Shown piece after piece: positions 38,922 through 39,013 of a stretch of DNA of 39,013 bases. Source of the DNA: Ettlia oleoabundans (Eukaryota > Chlorophyta > Chlorophyceae > Chlamydomonadales); contig JAAMXP010001124.1 in assembly GCA_019693395.1 (NCBI GenBank), positions 1 to 39,013 of the forward strand, read 5' to 3'. The first letter of the stretch is position 1. The number at the start of each line of letters is the position of its first letter. The position numbers and the translations under genes are program-made. The notes under the pieces are model-generated. The model was not told the DNA's origin, did no database searches, and was given only the letters and a program-made list of their open reading frames with translations.

Positions 38922-39013
38922 CTGCACAGGTGGTCAAGGTTGAGAATTGTGACCGCCGGGGACACAGTGGCATGCTGTTTGCCCTTGCCTGTTGCGCTTA
39001 TCAACCCCCCAAC
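38922..39013. other. Window edge, probably intron of the partial paralogue
   Basis: These bases precede the acceptor of the first visible exon (CCTGTGCAG on the minus strand). No exon of the paralogue is recognisable in them. Confidence 0.5.

Overview
The window is the left end of a nuclear chromosome of a green alga. Evidence: an array of CCCTAAA (plant-type TTTAGGG) telomere repeats at base 1, very intron-rich genes with short GT-AG introns and CTGCAG-like acceptors, TGTAA motifs downstream of several stop codons, a plastid-type inner-envelope protein, and secreted proteins with a Pro-rich wall-glycoprotein region. I infer Chlorophyta; class and species cannot be settled from this sequence.

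Layout. 1-293 telomere; about 300-2610 subtelomere with interstitial telomere-like blocks, the intron-split tail of an unidentified gene (1628-1939, +) and a minisatellite (2177-2303). 2613-21608 (-) is a complete 62-exon gene for the spliceosomal helicase BRR2. I placed every exon junction by reading frame and splice signals; the exons sum to 6489 nt, 2162 codons plus stop, with no frame break.

A 722-bp divergent spacer separates BRR2 from a 9-exon gene (22331-24456, +) for a four-helix DUF3611/TIC21-like membrane protein. Then come a disrupted MYND-finger locus (24888-26035, -), a 3-exon gene for a 101-aa membrane-anchored DnaJ-type cysteine-rich protein (26561-27245, -), and, divergent from it, a 6-exon phosphatidylinositol synthase gene (27729-29394, +). 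The right end holds two tandem paralogues on the minus strand: a complete 18-exon gene (29813-36283) for a secreted 860-aa pectate-lyase-superfamily beta-helix protein with a Pro-rich N-terminal region and a long acidic insert, and the 3' part (37309-38921, running off the window) of a related copy.

The genes do not form one pathway: spliceosome activation, plastid envelope, phospholipid synthesis and secreted beta-helix proteins lie side by side. I saw no convincing tRNA, rRNA, CRISPR array or autonomous transposon. The most unusual points are three GC-AG introns, a perfect 17-bp hairpin inside a BRR2 intron, a long foldback in an intron of the beta-helix gene, the acidic insert in that protein, and the broken MYND locus.
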